64,000 nt of DNA. It comes from a bacterium UBP14_UBA6098. GTDB taxonomy: Bacteria; UBP14; UBA6098. The notes beneath the pieces are model-generated. The model had not been told where the DNA came from and made no database searches. It saw only the letters and a program-made list of their open reading frames with translations. Shown one piece after another: positions 1 to 8,175 of the stretch. Position 1 is the stretch's first letter. The number at the start of each line of letters is the position of its first letter. Location of the stretch: positions 25,156-89,155 of the forward strand of contig DIWU01000011.1 in the NCBI GenBank assembly GCA_002428525.1, in the 5' to 3' direction. The translations under genes were made by a program, and so were the position numbers.

Positions 1-1004
1 TCGGTCGAGGCGGCCTGTTCCTCGACTCGAAGGGTTTTGAACAGCTTTTAAAAGCGAAAGGCGAAAAACCGAGCTGGTCGCGTTACGACGGTGTCGGCGG
101 CTATTGCTTTCGCGAGGATGCAACAGAGTTCCATATAGAGAGAGTGTTAGGATTGCGTTTCATCGATATCGATAGGATACGCTCGCGTCGATTTCGCGTA
201 GTAGTCGATGCTAATGGCGGGACGGGCGGAGTTGCACTGCTCCCGATGTTACATAAACTAAATTGTGAAGTGATAGAACTTAACTGCATACCGGATGGGA
301 ACTTTATTCATGGCGCAGAGCCAATCCCGGAACACCTTAAATCGCTCGGTGAAGAGGTCCGCCGCACTCGCGCCGACCTCGGCTTGGCCACCGATCCCGA
401 CGCAGACAGGCTGGCTCTCGTCGATGAGAACGGCGAGGCTATCGGCGAGGAATGGACTCTCGCGCTTGGCGTGGCGGAGGTTTTAAACTTCGAATCGGGC
501 CCTGTGGTGGTCAATCTATCGACGAGCGCGATGGTCGAGGCCCTCGGCCGGCCGGTGTTTCGTATGCCGGTCGGTGAGATTAATGTCGTGATGAAGATGC
601 TCGAGATCGGTTCCCCGGCGGGAGGCGAGGGCAACGGCGGCCTGATCGTGCCGGCCTGCCACCCCGGAAGGGACGCGCTTCTCGCGGCGGCGGTGATTCT
701 CGGCCGACTCGCGCGAATTGGGGTCTCCCTATCCGAATCGCGATCGGCTTTTCCAAGACTGCATATGATCAAAACCAAGCTCACCAGTCATCGGCAGATC
801 GACGAAAAACTCTTCGATGAGCTTGTCGAAAAACTCGCCCCTCAAAGAACCGATTTTTCCGACGGAATAAGGCTTTCATGGCCTGAACGCTGGGTGCATA
901 TTCGTTCCTCAAACACCGAGCCGATAATCAGAATCATCGCGGAGGCGCCGAACGAAAGCGAATGCAGGAGCTTGATCGGTAAGGTCGAGGCCGCAATGGC
1001 ATAA
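1..1004 (+). CDS. glmM: Phosphoglucosamine mutase, archaeal-like type (5' partial)
   Basis: Alpha-D-phosphohexomutase, probably converting glucosamine-6-phosphate to glucosamine-1-phosphate for UDP-GlcNAc synthesis in the cytoplasm. The open frame begins at base 3 and runs in from outside the window, so the N-terminal domain with the catalytic phosphoserine is missing. Visible are the metal-binding loop DPDADRL (bases 393-413), the sugar-binding GGEGNGG segment, and the C-terminal phosphate-binding loop RSSNTEP followed by IIRI. The GGEGNGG and SNTEP forms resemble the archaeal GlmM/ManB branch more than E. coli GlmM. glmS starts 42 bases downstream, which favours the glucosamine substrate. 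Phosphomannomutase or phosphoglucomutase activity cannot be excluded. Confidence 0.8.
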   Translation, partial: GRGGLFLDSKGFEQLLKAKGEKPSWSRYDGVGGYCFREDATEFHIERVLGLRFIDIDRIRSRRFRVVVDANGGTGGVALLPMLHKLNCEVIELNCIPDGNFIHGAEPIPEHLKSLGEEVRRTRADLGLATDPDADRLALVDENGEAIGEEWTLALGVAEVLNFESGPVVVNLSTSAMVEALGRPVFRMPVGEINVVMKMLEIGSPAGGEGNGGLIVPACHPGRDALLAAAVILGRLARIGVSLSESRSAFPRLHMIKTKLTSHRQIDEKLFDELVEKLAPQRTDFSDGIRLSWPERWVHIRSSNTEPIIRIIAEAPNESECRSLIGKVEAAMA

Positions 1005-1046
1005 CAGTTGCGTTTCACATTATAAAAACGAAAATCGAGGAGAAAA

Positions 1047-2894
1047 ATGTGCGGAATCGTCGGATATATCGGAAAACAAGAGGCTACGCCGATCTTGCTC
1101 GACGGCCTAAAGCGGCTTGAATACCGCGGTTATGACTCCTCGGGAATCGCCCTGATTGCGGGGGGAAAGATCCGAACCACCAAGATTGCGGGAAAGCTCG
1201 ATAAACTTGCTCGAGAGATTAATAAAAACGATTTTCACTCTTGTGTCGGGATTGCGCACACACGCTGGGCTACTCACGGCGAACCCAATAATATCAACGC
1301 TCATCCCCATTCGGACTGCACGGGTAAAATTGCTGTGGTTCATAACGGAATTATCGAAAACTACCGCGCTCTGCGCCAATACCTTACAAATAAAGGTCAT
1401 AAATTCACTACCGAAACCGACACAGAGGTTATCGCTCATCTAATTGAAGATATTTACGGCGACGGCACAGCATTGCCCTTCTGGAAGGCGGTTCGCGAAG
1501 CGCTTCGTGAGGTCGAGGGCACCTACGGCATCGCCGTTCTTTTCGAGGACGAACCGGATAAAATCTTCGCGGCGCGCCACGGAAGCCCGCTTTTAGTCGG
1601 TATCGGCGAGGGCGAAAGCATCATCGCCTCGGATGCTTCTGCAATAATTCGCTACACCGACCGCGTTATTTATCTCGACGAGGGAACCCTGGCGACTATC
1701 AAGGCGAATTCGGTGAAAATGAGCACCCTCGATGCCGAGGAGGTTATCCCCCATGTCGAAAAACTGTCGATGTCGCTCTCCGAGATCGAGAAGGGCGGCT
1801 TCGACCATTTTATGCTGAAGGAGATCTTCGAGCAGGCGGATACCCTGCGAAATGCAATTCGCGGCCGACTCAACTCCGAGGACGGCACCTCGAGGTTGAA
1901 CGGCCTCGAAAACTATTTCGACCATTTGAAGGATGTCGATCGGATACTGCTCACCGCCTGCGGAACCAGTTGGCATGCGGCGCTGATCGGCGAATATCTC
2001 ATCGAGGATCTTGCGCGGATCCCGGTCGAGGTCGATTATGCCTCCGAATTCCGCTATCGCGGGCCGATCATTCGCGAAAAGGATGCGCTGTTCGTCATCA
2101 GCCAGTCCGGCGAAACCGCCGACACGCTCGCGGCATTGCGCGAAGCCAAGCGCCAAGGGGCTCCGGTCTTCGGTATCGTCAATGTCGTCGGTTCGACAAT
2201 AGCTCGGGAAACCGATGCAGGTGTCTATATTCATGCCGGCCCCGAGATAGGCGTCGCCTCGACAAAAGCCTTCACGAGCCAGCTTATGGTTCTCAGCGAG
2301 GTCGCGCTCCTGCTCGCCCGTATGCACGGCCTTTCCACAGCAAGGGGCAGAGAACTCGTGAAAGAACTTCTCGCGGTTCCGGACAAAGTCCAAGGTGTTC
2401 TCGATCGCGAGCGCGAAACCTCCGCAATTAAAAAGATCGCCGAGGAATACGCCGGCTTCAATAATTTCCTATACCTCGGACGCGGAATAAACTATCCGGT
2501 CGCACTCGAGGGCGCGCTGAAACTCAAAGAAATCAGCTATGTCCACGCCGAGGGCTACCCAGCCGCCGAGATGAAGCACGGGCCAATCGCTCTCATCGAC
2601 AAAGACATGCCCGCAGTTTTCATCGCAACCGAAGACCCGCTTTATGACAAAATCCTCTCCAATATCGAGGAGGTGCGAGCCCGTGGCGGAAAAATTCTTG
2701 CATTTGCCACCGAGGGCGATTCCCGAATCGCAGAACTCGCGCATAATGTCATTTATCTGCCTCCCGCAGACCCGCTCGTCATGCCGATGATCGCCGCGAT
2801 TCCGCTCCAGCTTCTCGCCTACTTCGTAGCAGTTTTTCGCGGAACCGATGTCGATCAACCGCGAAACCTCGCAAAGTCTGTCACCGTAGAGTAA
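1047..2894 (+). CDS. glmS: Glutamine--fructose-6-phosphate aminotransferase (isomerizing)
   Basis: Makes glucosamine-6-phosphate from fructose-6-phosphate and glutamine, the first step of hexosamine synthesis for peptidoglycan and lipid A. The protein is 615 residues, full family length. It opens with MCGIVGYIG, where Cys2 becomes the N-terminal nucleophile of the glutaminase domain (about 1-220). Two SIS sugar-isomerase domains follow (about 295-420 and 465-600), with the SQSGETADT phosphate-binding motif in the first. The C-terminus DQPRNLAKSVTVE is the conserved end that closes the active site. The start follows a good GAGGAG ribosome site. It is co-directional with the mutase that uses its product. 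No glmS-ribozyme-like leader fits in the 42-base gap. Confidence 0.97.
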   Translation: MCGIVGYIGKQEATPILLDGLKRLEYRGYDSSGIALIAGGKIRTTKIAGKLDKLAREINKNDFHSCVGIAHTRWATHGEPNNINAHPHSDCTGKIAVVHNGIIENYRALRQYLTNKGHKFTTETDTEVIAHLIEDIYGDGTALPFWKAVREALREVEGTYGIAVLFEDEPDKIFAARHGSPLLVGIGEGESIIASDASAIIRYTDRVIYLDEGTLATIKANSVKMSTLDAEEVIPHVEKLSMSLSEIEKGGFDHFMLKEIFEQADTLRNAIRGRLNSEDGTSRLNGLENYFDHLKDVDRILLTACGTSWHAALIGEYLIEDLARIPVEVDYASEFRYRGPIIREKDALFVISQSGETADTLAALREAKRQGAPVFGIVNVVGSTIARETDAGVYIHAGPEIGVASTKAFTSQLMVLSEVALLLARMHGLSTARGRELVKELLAVPDKVQGVLDRERETSAIKKIAEEYAGFNNFLYLGRGINYPVALEGALKLKEISYVHAEGYPAAEMKHGPIALIDKDMPAVFIATEDPLYDKILSNIEEVRARGGKILAFATEGDSRIAELAHNVIYLPPADPLVMPMIAAIPLQLLAYFVAVFRGTDVDQPRNLAKSVTVE

Positions 2895-2905
2895 ACCCAC
2901 CACAA

Positions 2906-3070
2906 GGGGGCGTCGGCCCGACCGAAGGTCGGCACGAGGCGGTCGAGAAACGATTACGAATATGCACAGCCGGCCGCCTCGACCGCCTCGTCGGCCCCGC
3001 GCGAAAGGCCGGGAAATACACCGCAAATCGGCAGGCCTCGCGGCCTTTCGCTCGGGGCGCCGACGCCCCC
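2906..3070. repeat. Cloverleaf-like structured repeat, copy A
   Basis: An element of about 165 bases whose 12-base ends (2906-2917 and 3059-3070) are perfect inverted repeats. They enclose three hairpins: CCGACC-GAA-GGTCGG near 2919-2932, a 12-bp stem 2936-2947/2978-2989 and an 11-bp stem 3001-3011/3041-3051. Copy B at 4835-4996 has the same order and orientation; bases 2916-2947 match 4843-4874 exactly over 32 bases while the hairpin loops differ. It begins 11 bases after the glmS stop, so it could act at the RNA 3' end as a REP- or attenuator-like element or be a small non-autonomous mobile repeat. Function unknown. Confidence 0.85.
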
Positions 3071-3096
3071 TACTTTAGGGAGGTTTTTAGCGCTAA

Positions 3097-3126
3097 AAAA
3101 AGGCGGCCCCTTCGAGTCGCCTTTTT
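3097..3126. terminator. Bidirectional rho-independent terminator
   Basis: A 9-bp stem AAAAAGGCG/CGCCTTTTT (3097-3105 and 3118-3126) has a T-run on one side and an A-run on the other. It can therefore stop transcription from glmS on the plus strand and from the convergent secreted-protein gene on the minus strand. Confidence 0.75.
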
Positions 3127-3149
3127 GAATGCGATTAATTCGAGAGAGA

Positions 3150-4721
3150 TTACTTCATATAGACCGCACGGCGGGTATCTATTTGGTCTTTGAAGGTTGT
3201 TCTGATCAGGTAAACCCCTGTCGGAAGATCGGCGGCGGGTTGCCAATATTTGCAAACTTCGCCATCGAATATCTCGAGGGCGTCGATGCGGCTTCCGCGA
3301 AGATCGTAAACCTCGATCCGAGCGCCTGCCGGAGCAGAGATCTTACAAGCCGAGTTGAATGGATTGGGATTAACCGAAACCAGCTCGTTCAGTTTCGGCA
3401 AAGAAGATTCGTCGATGAAAAGAGCGCCGGCAGGGAATGTAAAATCGTCACGACCGTCTGAAGCTGTGAATGTGAAATCGGCACCAAAGCCGTGATAGCC
3501 GGGGATCACACCGTAATACCAGATACCATTGATCCAGCCATAGGGTCCGCCGATCGAGCTTTTTTGAAGGTGATAGGTCGTCCTTCCGACAAGTTCGAGA
3601 TTAACATACTCGGGTGGATTCTCGTCGGCATCCTGATATGTGACTCCAACCTCTGTCTGATTAAGACCAACATTGTAGTTTGCATACGGGCCGGTGAGAA
3701 CAGGCGGGGTATTCGGTGCACCGGGGGCGGATTTCCATTCGGCGATGGGATTTTTGTAATAGGCATGGCCGTTTTTCATTTCGTCGGCCATGTAGAAGTG
3801 CGTGCTCATCGAAAAGATACTTCCCGAAATATGAAGATGCATCGTCGATGCTGAGATATTGAGGTATCTGATATTATTGGGGAAGGTTCCGAAAGCGGCA
3901 TCTCCCGTAATAGTGCTGATAAGACAGGACACAAACATCGTCTCCGCAACAACCTCGATCTCCGCAGGCCCGACAACCCAAATCTCGGACTCGTTAATGA
4001 CCTTAAGGACTCCGGGGACTAATTCGACGTGACCGCCGGCATCGGGTGGATTGGCGGCGCGGCATTTCGCAATGGAGAAGAAGGTTGTGCCGGAGGGCTG
4101 AGCTGGATTGTTAATCGAGAACAGGTAACCATAATTATCGTCATAAAGATCGACAATGCCACCCCAATAACTTCCATCGGTCTCGCGCCAGTCGTCATTG
4201 GCCTTGATCATAACACCGTAGAAACGAGTCGAGGACATACAAAATCCCGCTTTAACGATATCGAGCCATTCACCAGCACCATAAGCAACAGAATCGAGTC
4301 CGGCAGGATCATCCCAAAGAACATAATAATTCATCGGAAGTCTGCATGTCGAAGACCCTGTATAAACCGGTGTCTGCCCCGCCCATGTCTCCGGCCCCTC
4401 GAAATAGAAGCGCCAATGAGCATCGCCGGCGATCGGCCCGGTTGTCGCGGTGTATCTGTCCCCCGCGTCGAGAACAGCATCGACATTCGACCAGCTGTTC
4501 TGGCCGTCGATGCTGTAGTAGAACTTCTTTATACTTACAGGGCTTGCGGGTTCGGCTTCGTTGCGAAGATCGCATTGCCCATAAAGAGCTTCGCTCGCCG
4601 ACCTCGCCCTAACGCCCGCATCATACTGATACGGCGGAATGCTGTCTGACGGCGACACCGCCAATAAAAGCCCTCCGAAAAGGACAGTAATCGCGCAAAT
4701 CAATGACAATCTGTCGATCAT
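3150..4721 (-). CDS. Secreted protein with T9SS type-A-like C-terminal sorting domain
   Basis: A 523-residue exported protein of unknown activity. It has an N-terminal signal peptide (about 1-23, hydrophobic core ITVLFGGLLLAV). The central part resembles no family I can name; it contains many aromatic residues and beta-strand-like stretches. The last 75 residues form a Por-type sorting domain: NPNPFNS, then IEVYDLRG, LPTGVYLIR and a basic end VYMK. Such domains direct proteins across the outer membrane through T9SS in Bacteroidetes-like bacteria. The chosen ATG follows AGGGAGGAAAAG; the frame extends 47 codons upstream without a ribosome site. The gene stands alone between the two cloverleaf repeats and converges on glmS. 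No T9SS machinery gene is in the window. Confidence 0.8.
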   Translation of the reverse strand: MIDRLSLICAITVLFGGLLLAVSPSDSIPPYQYDAGVRARSASEALYGQCDLRNEAEPASPVSIKKFYYSIDGQNSWSNVDAVLDAGDRYTATTGPIAGDAHWRFYFEGPETWAGQTPVYTGSSTCRLPMNYYVLWDDPAGLDSVAYGAGEWLDIVKAGFCMSSTRFYGVMIKANDDWRETDGSYWGGIVDLYDDNYGYLFSINNPAQPSGTTFFSIAKCRAANPPDAGGHVELVPGVLKVINESEIWVVGPAEIEVVAETMFVSCLISTITGDAAFGTFPNNIRYLNISASTMHLHISGSIFSMSTHFYMADEMKNGHAYYKNPIAEWKSAPGAPNTPPVLTGPYANYNVGLNQTEVGVTYQDADENPPEYVNLELVGRTTYHLQKSSIGGPYGWINGIWYYGVIPGYHGFGADFTFTASDGRDDFTFPAGALFIDESSLPKLNELVSVNPNPFNSACKISAPAGARIEVYDLRGSRIDALEIFDGEVCKYWQPAADLPTGVYLIRTTFKDQIDTRRAVYMK

Positions 4722-4755
4722 CTTTTCCTCCCTTTGAGGTTGTAAATTTTGATAA

Positions 4756-4783
4756 AATATATCTCTAAATTTCCGGCACGCAA
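4756..4783 (-). promoter_or_regulatory. Predicted promoter of the secreted-protein gene
   Basis: On the minus strand TTGCGT and TATATT are separated by 16 bases, with the -10 box 34 bases before the chosen ATG. The -35 is imperfect, so this is a by-eye prediction. Confidence 0.4.
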
Positions 4784-4834
4784 GTGAAACTTGTCTCTTA
4801 AAAATCCCCTCCGATAAAACACTACTCACGCGAG

Positions 4835-4996
4835 GGGCGTCAGCCCGACCGAAGGTCGGCACGAGGCGGTCGAGAGCAAATCGCTGAAGAGGAAAAGTTA
4901 CAGCCTCGACCGCCTCGTTGGTCCCTCGCGAAAGGCCGGAAAGATAAAAAGTATGAGACCGGCCTTCACGGCCTTTCGCGAGGGGCGCTGACGCCC
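4835..4996. repeat. Cloverleaf-like structured repeat, copy B
   Basis: Second copy of the element at 2906-3070, in the same orientation. The closing stem is GGGCGTCAGC/GCTGACGCCC (4835-4844/4987-4996), where copy A has GGC/GCC; one pair changed G-C to A-T on both sides, a compensatory change that preserves pairing. Internal stems are the GAA-loop hairpin, the 12-bp stem 4863-4874/4905-4916 and a 16-bp stem 4923-4938/4969-4984. Loops differ in sequence and length from copy A. It lies 25 bases past the stop of the minus-strand operon ending at 5021 and upstream of the secreted-protein gene. Confidence 0.85.
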
Positions 4997-5020
4997 GAGG
5001 TTAGTTGAAGCGAAGTCGGT

Positions 5021-5698
5021 TTATTGCTCGCTGGTTATACTTTCGAGTCGATATTGGATTCGGCCGTTGTCGTAGAGAACGAGAGTGTGAGGTTTATTTA
5101 CATTGTAATAGCTGTATTGCACGTCGCTCCCGAAATCGAGGGCGACCTTATAGGTTTGGAATTCGCCTGCGGGAACTTGAGTTTTCTCTTTGCCCTTCAC
5201 GACGACCGCCGCAGTCATGAATGAGGCGTTAGCGGGGATAAACATTGTGAATTTCTGTTTTTCGACAGTGAAATTCATAGCCGGAAGGGAGAACAGCAAC
5301 TGGTCGTTGTGAAGTAGCGGTCTATTGGGGATTTCGACTACGGCGTTTTCCTCGCCGCTCGGGGTGGTAGCGTCGATTATCACCGAGTCGCCTTGGAATT
5401 GGCATTGGATGATGTAATCGCCGTTGTAGTGAATTGTCTTTTCGCCGTAAAAGGGCTCCATCGAGGGAAGTTTCAAGGTGACGAAACTCTCGTTGATCGA
5501 GTCGTCTATGACGAGCACATCGCCTTCGACCTCGACAATAACGGTTGTTTTAACGAGCTCTTCGCCCGTAGCGATATCGAAGAGGCCGTAGGTATAGGTC
5601 GTTTTGCCCTTAAACACCGTGCCGTCGAGAACAATATCGGGCATTCCGGCAACCAGCAACGGCAACTGAATCAGGAGTAGTAAAGCTATCTTTTTCAT
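5021..5698 (-). CDS. Exported protein, possibly DUF3108-like
   Basis: A 225-residue protein with a clear signal peptide (MKKIALLLLIQLPLLVAG). The mature part looks all-beta. The stretch VPAGEFQTYKVALDF followed by YYNVNKPHTLVLYDNG resembles DUF3108-type periplasmic proteins, where a VPAG-F-TY motif recurs; this assignment is tentative and activity is unknown. Its ATG overlaps the stop of the YhfC-like gene by four bases (ATGA), so it is the last gene of the ECF-sigma operon and probably translationally coupled. It may be an envelope target or sensor of that sigma system. Confidence 0.7.
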   Translation of the reverse strand: MKKIALLLLIQLPLLVAGMPDIVLDGTVFKGKTTYTYGLFDIATGEELVKTTVIVEVEGDVLVIDDSINESFVTLKLPSMEPFYGEKTIHYNGDYIIQCQFQGDSVIIDATTPSGEENAVVEIPNRPLLHNDQLLFSLPAMNFTVEKQKFTMFIPANASFMTAAVVVKGKEKTQVPAGEFQTYKVALDFGSDVQYSYYNVNKPHTLVLYDNGRIQYRLESITSEQ

Positions 5699-6354
5699 TC
5701 TTTTCCTTTTCCATAGAGGAGGTTCGATAGGCACCATATTGTGAAGGCGACCGCCGCAATCAATAACTCGGTTCCGAGAACACCGAGGGATTTCATATAA
5801 AATACGGCCGCAAAGTTGGACAACGAGTGTAACAGCATCGCGAAGGGGAGTCCCCAGAGAATCCTTCGCCAATTGCCGGACCCGACCGCTATCGAGGTGA
5901 GACCGACATGGAAGAATATCGCCGAGGCCCTCTCGGCAATGGCCGCCCAGCCGATATCGCCTGAGTAAAGCCCGACTAAGATTATTGCCTCGACAAGGCC
6001 GAAACCCGCTCCGGCGAAGGGGCCGAGGAGGTTTCTCGATGTTCCGATTCTGAGGCCGATAAGAAGCAGAGTCACCGGGAGCAGGGCCTTGAAGAACTCC
6101 TGCACCACCCCCGAGGGAGCGATGAGAATCAGATTCCTGAGCCAAATCGGAAGCTCAGATCCGAGAATCGCGTCGCCCAACGCCGACTGGATCGGCATTT
6201 GGATATAAAACACCGCCGCAAAAGACACGCCGCCCCATAAAAGCGCGAGAATCCATCCGAAACCCATACGCTTGTTCCGTATAATAAACGGCAACAACGC
6301 TAAGAAAGCGAAAGCGGTGAAAAGCGCCATCCTCAGGGGAATTGGGATACTCAC
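5695..6354 (-). CDS. YhfC-like intramembrane protease
   Basis: A 219-residue polytopic membrane protein with about six to seven hydrophobic segments. Conserved polar positions inside the membrane fit the YhfC/PrsW group: E86-x2-K89 in QEFFK, E122 in GFGLVE, H149, and H176-x3-N180 in LLHSLSN. PrsW-type enzymes cleave anti-sigma factors in regulated intramembrane proteolysis. Here the gene sits two genes downstream of an ECF sigma/anti-sigma pair, so the anti-sigma is the obvious candidate substrate; this is inference. The start is GTG, overlapping the upstream YbjQ-like gene by four bases (GTGA). It could instead be an inactive membrane homologue. Confidence 0.7.
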   Translation of the reverse strand: MSIPIPLRMALFTAFAFLALLPFIIRNKRMGFGWILALLWGGVSFAAVFYIQMPIQSALGDAILGSELPIWLRNLILIAPSGVVQEFFKALLPVTLLLIGLRIGTSRNLLGPFAGAGFGLVEAIILVGLYSGDIGWAAIAERASAIFFHVGLTSIAVGSGNWRRILWGLPFAMLLHSLSNFAAVFYMKSLGVLGTELLIAAVAFTIWCLSNLLYGKGKE

Positions 6355-6680
6355 TTCTCCCCTTCCCGCTCGAGGACAACCGCGGTGCCATATGCGAGAA
6401 GCTCCGCCGCGCCTTGCATCATACTGTTAGTTGTAAATCGCACCGTCAAAACGGCGTTAGCGCCGAGCGAAACCGCATCGGCTTGCATCCGATCGAGGGA
6501 TTGTTCACGGGCCTCGGCGACCATCTTCGTATAATCGACTATCTCTCCGCCGGCGATGTTGCGAAGCGCGGCCATAATATCATGGCCGATATTCCTCGCG
6601 CGGATTGTATTCCCTTTAACTAAACCGAGCGTCTTGACTACCCTATAACCGGCGACGCTTTCGGTAGTCACCATGATCAT
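6351..6680 (-). CDS. YbjQ/UPF0145 family protein
   Basis: A 109-residue cytoplasmic protein matching the YbjQ (UPF0145) family: VTTESVAGYRVVKTLGLV at the start, then a GNTIRARN-GHDI segment, REQSLDRM, GANAVLTVRF, and a C-terminal AYGTAVVLE strand. The fold is a small pentameric alpha/beta protein once labelled heavy-metal-binding; its function is unsettled. The ATG at the 5' end follows GGAGG with seven bases spacing. It overlaps the anti-sigma gene and the YhfC-like gene by four bases each, so it is a fixed part of this operon. Confidence 0.85.
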   Translation of the reverse strand: MIMVTTESVAGYRVVKTLGLVKGNTIRARNIGHDIMAALRNIAGGEIVDYTKMVAEAREQSLDRMQADAVSLGANAVLTVRFTTNSMMQGAAELLAYGTAVVLEREGEK

Positions 6681-7168
6681 AAATCGACCTCCCGATATCG
6701 TTCGTTTTTGTTTCTGAAGCATTTTTCCCTGATTATCGAGATCAACAGAGTAATAGTTCCGACACCCGCGCACGCAACCCCGATTTTCAACAAAGTTGGA
6801 ACCTCGGGATCGGCGAAGAACTCGGTGAAAACAGCATAAAGGCCATAACAAAGCAATATTATCAAACCCACCGAGAGGAAAATCCACCCGATCCCGCGTT
6901 CGATGCGGTTGTATATCCCCTTCCAGTAGAGTCTCCACGCCTCGTCGGAGGGTGCGGCGAATTTCATATTCATCGTGATCCCCTTCAAATTTTCGATGGC
7001 GGCACGAAACTGCCTGCATCTCTCGCAAAGAGCGAGATGCTCCTCCACTGCCTTTCTTTCATTCTCGTCGAGTTCGCCGTCGGTGAATGCGGATACCCTC
7101 GCTCCCCAAGCCTCTTCGCAAGGGGTGAAGGGCGAATCGACCGGCAACTTGTCATTTTCTTCATTCAT
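6677..7168 (-). CDS. Anti-sigma factor with zf-HC2 zinc-binding domain and two membrane segments
   Basis: A 163-residue inner-membrane protein. The N-terminal cytoplasmic part carries the H44-x3-C48-x2-C51 motif of zinc-associated anti-sigma (ZAS) domains, preceded by AFTDGELDENERK as is typical of zf-HC2 proteins. Two hydrophobic helices at about 93-114 and 126-146 would hold it in the membrane with a short periplasmic loop. It starts within the last codons of the ECF sigma gene (8-base overlap) and its stop overlaps the next start (ATGA). It presumably sequesters the sigma factor encoded upstream and releases it on an envelope or redox signal. Confidence 0.88.
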   Translation of the reverse strand: MNEENDKLPVDSPFTPCEEAWGARVSAFTDGELDENERKAVEEHLALCERCRQFRAAIENLKGITMNMKFAAPSDEAWRLYWKGIYNRIERGIGWIFLSVGLIILLCYGLYAVFTEFFADPEVPTLLKIGVACAGVGTITLLISIIREKCFRNKNERYREVDL

Positions 7169-7793
7169 TATAAACCGGCCCCAATTTTTCAGCTAATTTC
7201 TTTCGCGCGTAAAACAACCTGCTCATGACAGTCCCGATCGGAACACCCACTAATTCCGCGATATCCTCATACGAAAGCCCCTCGAAATGGGCTAAAAGTA
7301 TCACCTCGCGCTGGTCTTGCGGAAGGCAGTCTATCGCACGCCACACAAGGGCTTTTGCCTCTCTTTGTTCGACGAGGCTGTCGGTGTCGAACACCGCCCC
7401 CTCGGCCTCGGAGAAGCAATCGTCGTCCCTGTTTCCCGCGATCACTCGGTCCACCACCTTGCGGTGGCGGAGATGGTTCTTGCAAAGATTCATAAGAATC
7501 CTATAGAACCAAGGATAAAACGGCTGGCCGTCCTTGAAAACTCCTATACCTCGAAACACGGCGACCCAAGCGTCTTGTGTCAGATCGAGCGCCGCTTCTC
7601 GATCTCCAACCATACCGAGAGCGGCGAAGAACGCGCGTTTTTTATGTCTTTCAACGAGCATTTTGAAGGCCGACATATCGCCTTTTTTGATCTTGGGGAT
7701 CAGATCGGAATCGTCCGAAATCCTGCCGATCGCCGGCCCTTTCGATGTGTTATTAACCCTAATCGCGAGGATATTCAAAACGAATTCAAACAT
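7161..7793 (-). CDS. ECF-family RNA polymerase sigma factor
   Basis: A sigma-70 family factor of about 210 residues with only regions 2 and 4. Region 2 shows LTQDAWVAVFRGI and FYPWFYRILMNLCKNHLR; region 4 shows LPQDQREVILLAHFEG-LSYEDIAELVGVP-GTVMSRLFYARKKL, a clear helix-turn-helix. It heads an overlapping five-gene operon with its zinc-finger anti-sigma, a YbjQ protein, a YhfC-like protease and an exported protein. The start is uncertain: the ATG at 7793 has no ribosome site, and the N-terminal 20 residues do not look conserved. No autoregulated promoter could be recognised with confidence in the AT-rich 126 bases upstream. Confidence 0.9.
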   Translation of the reverse strand: MFEFVLNILAIRVNNTSKGPAIGRISDDSDLIPKIKKGDMSAFKMLVERHKKRAFFAALGMVGDREAALDLTQDAWVAVFRGIGVFKDGQPFYPWFYRILMNLCKNHLRHRKVVDRVIAGNRDDDCFSEAEGAVFDTDSLVEQREAKALVWRAIDCLPQDQREVILLAHFEGLSYEDIAELVGVPIGTVMSRLFYARKKLAEKLGPVYNE

Positions 7794-7919
7794 TATTTTT
7801 TATCGATGAATTTTTAAGAGAATATAATTTTTTCGGCAGGAAAAAGAAATATATAAAATCACCTCGGAAATCGAAGATTTTCGAATTTGGAGAGTAACTT
7901 CTTTTTTCAGACGAATCGA

Positions 7920-8129
7920 CTACTCGATCCTTCGAACATTGACGGCCTTGAAACCTCTATCGCTTTCGACGATATCGAATTCGACGCGCTGACCCGGGGC
8001 CAAGATTCTGAATCCGTCGCCGACAACATCGGAATAATGGACAAAGATATCGCTTCCAACCTCGTCGTCACCGTCGATAAAGCCGTAACCCTTTTTTCTG
8101 TCAAATCTTTTCACAGTTCCAGATGGCAT
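7920..8129 (-). CDS. Cold-shock domain protein (CspA family)
   Basis: A 69-residue single OB-fold RNA/DNA-binding protein. It has both RNP motifs: KGYGFI (residues 13-18) and DIFVHYS (27-33). The usual KWFN lead-in is KRFD here, followed by a basic RKKGYG. Csp proteins act as RNA chaperones or transcription antiterminators. The ATG follows GGAGGGACT. A longer reading frame runs upstream but lacks homology. It has its own strong promoter and is monocistronic, lying between the ECF operon and the end of the giant surface-protein operon. Confidence 0.95.
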   Translation of the reverse strand: MPSGTVKRFDRKKGYGFIDGDDEVGSDIFVHYSDVVGDGFRILAPGQRVEFDIVESDRGFKAVNVRRIE

Positions 8130-8175
8130 AGTCCCTCCATAGAATAACCCGTCACCATAAATTTCCACTTAGCGA

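Noticed and set aside
1005..1046. Possible glmS ribozyme leader
   Set aside because: Only 42 bases lie between the mutase stop and glmS, far too short for the ribozyme core.
1593..2393. A 266-codon minus-strand open frame over glmS
   Set aside because: glmS is full length with all motifs on the plus strand, so this frame is a shadow.
6351..7028. Longer reading frame upstream of the YbjQ-like gene
   Set aside because: It would run through the anti-sigma gene in another frame; the ATG at 6680 with GGAGG and ATGA overlap is better supported.
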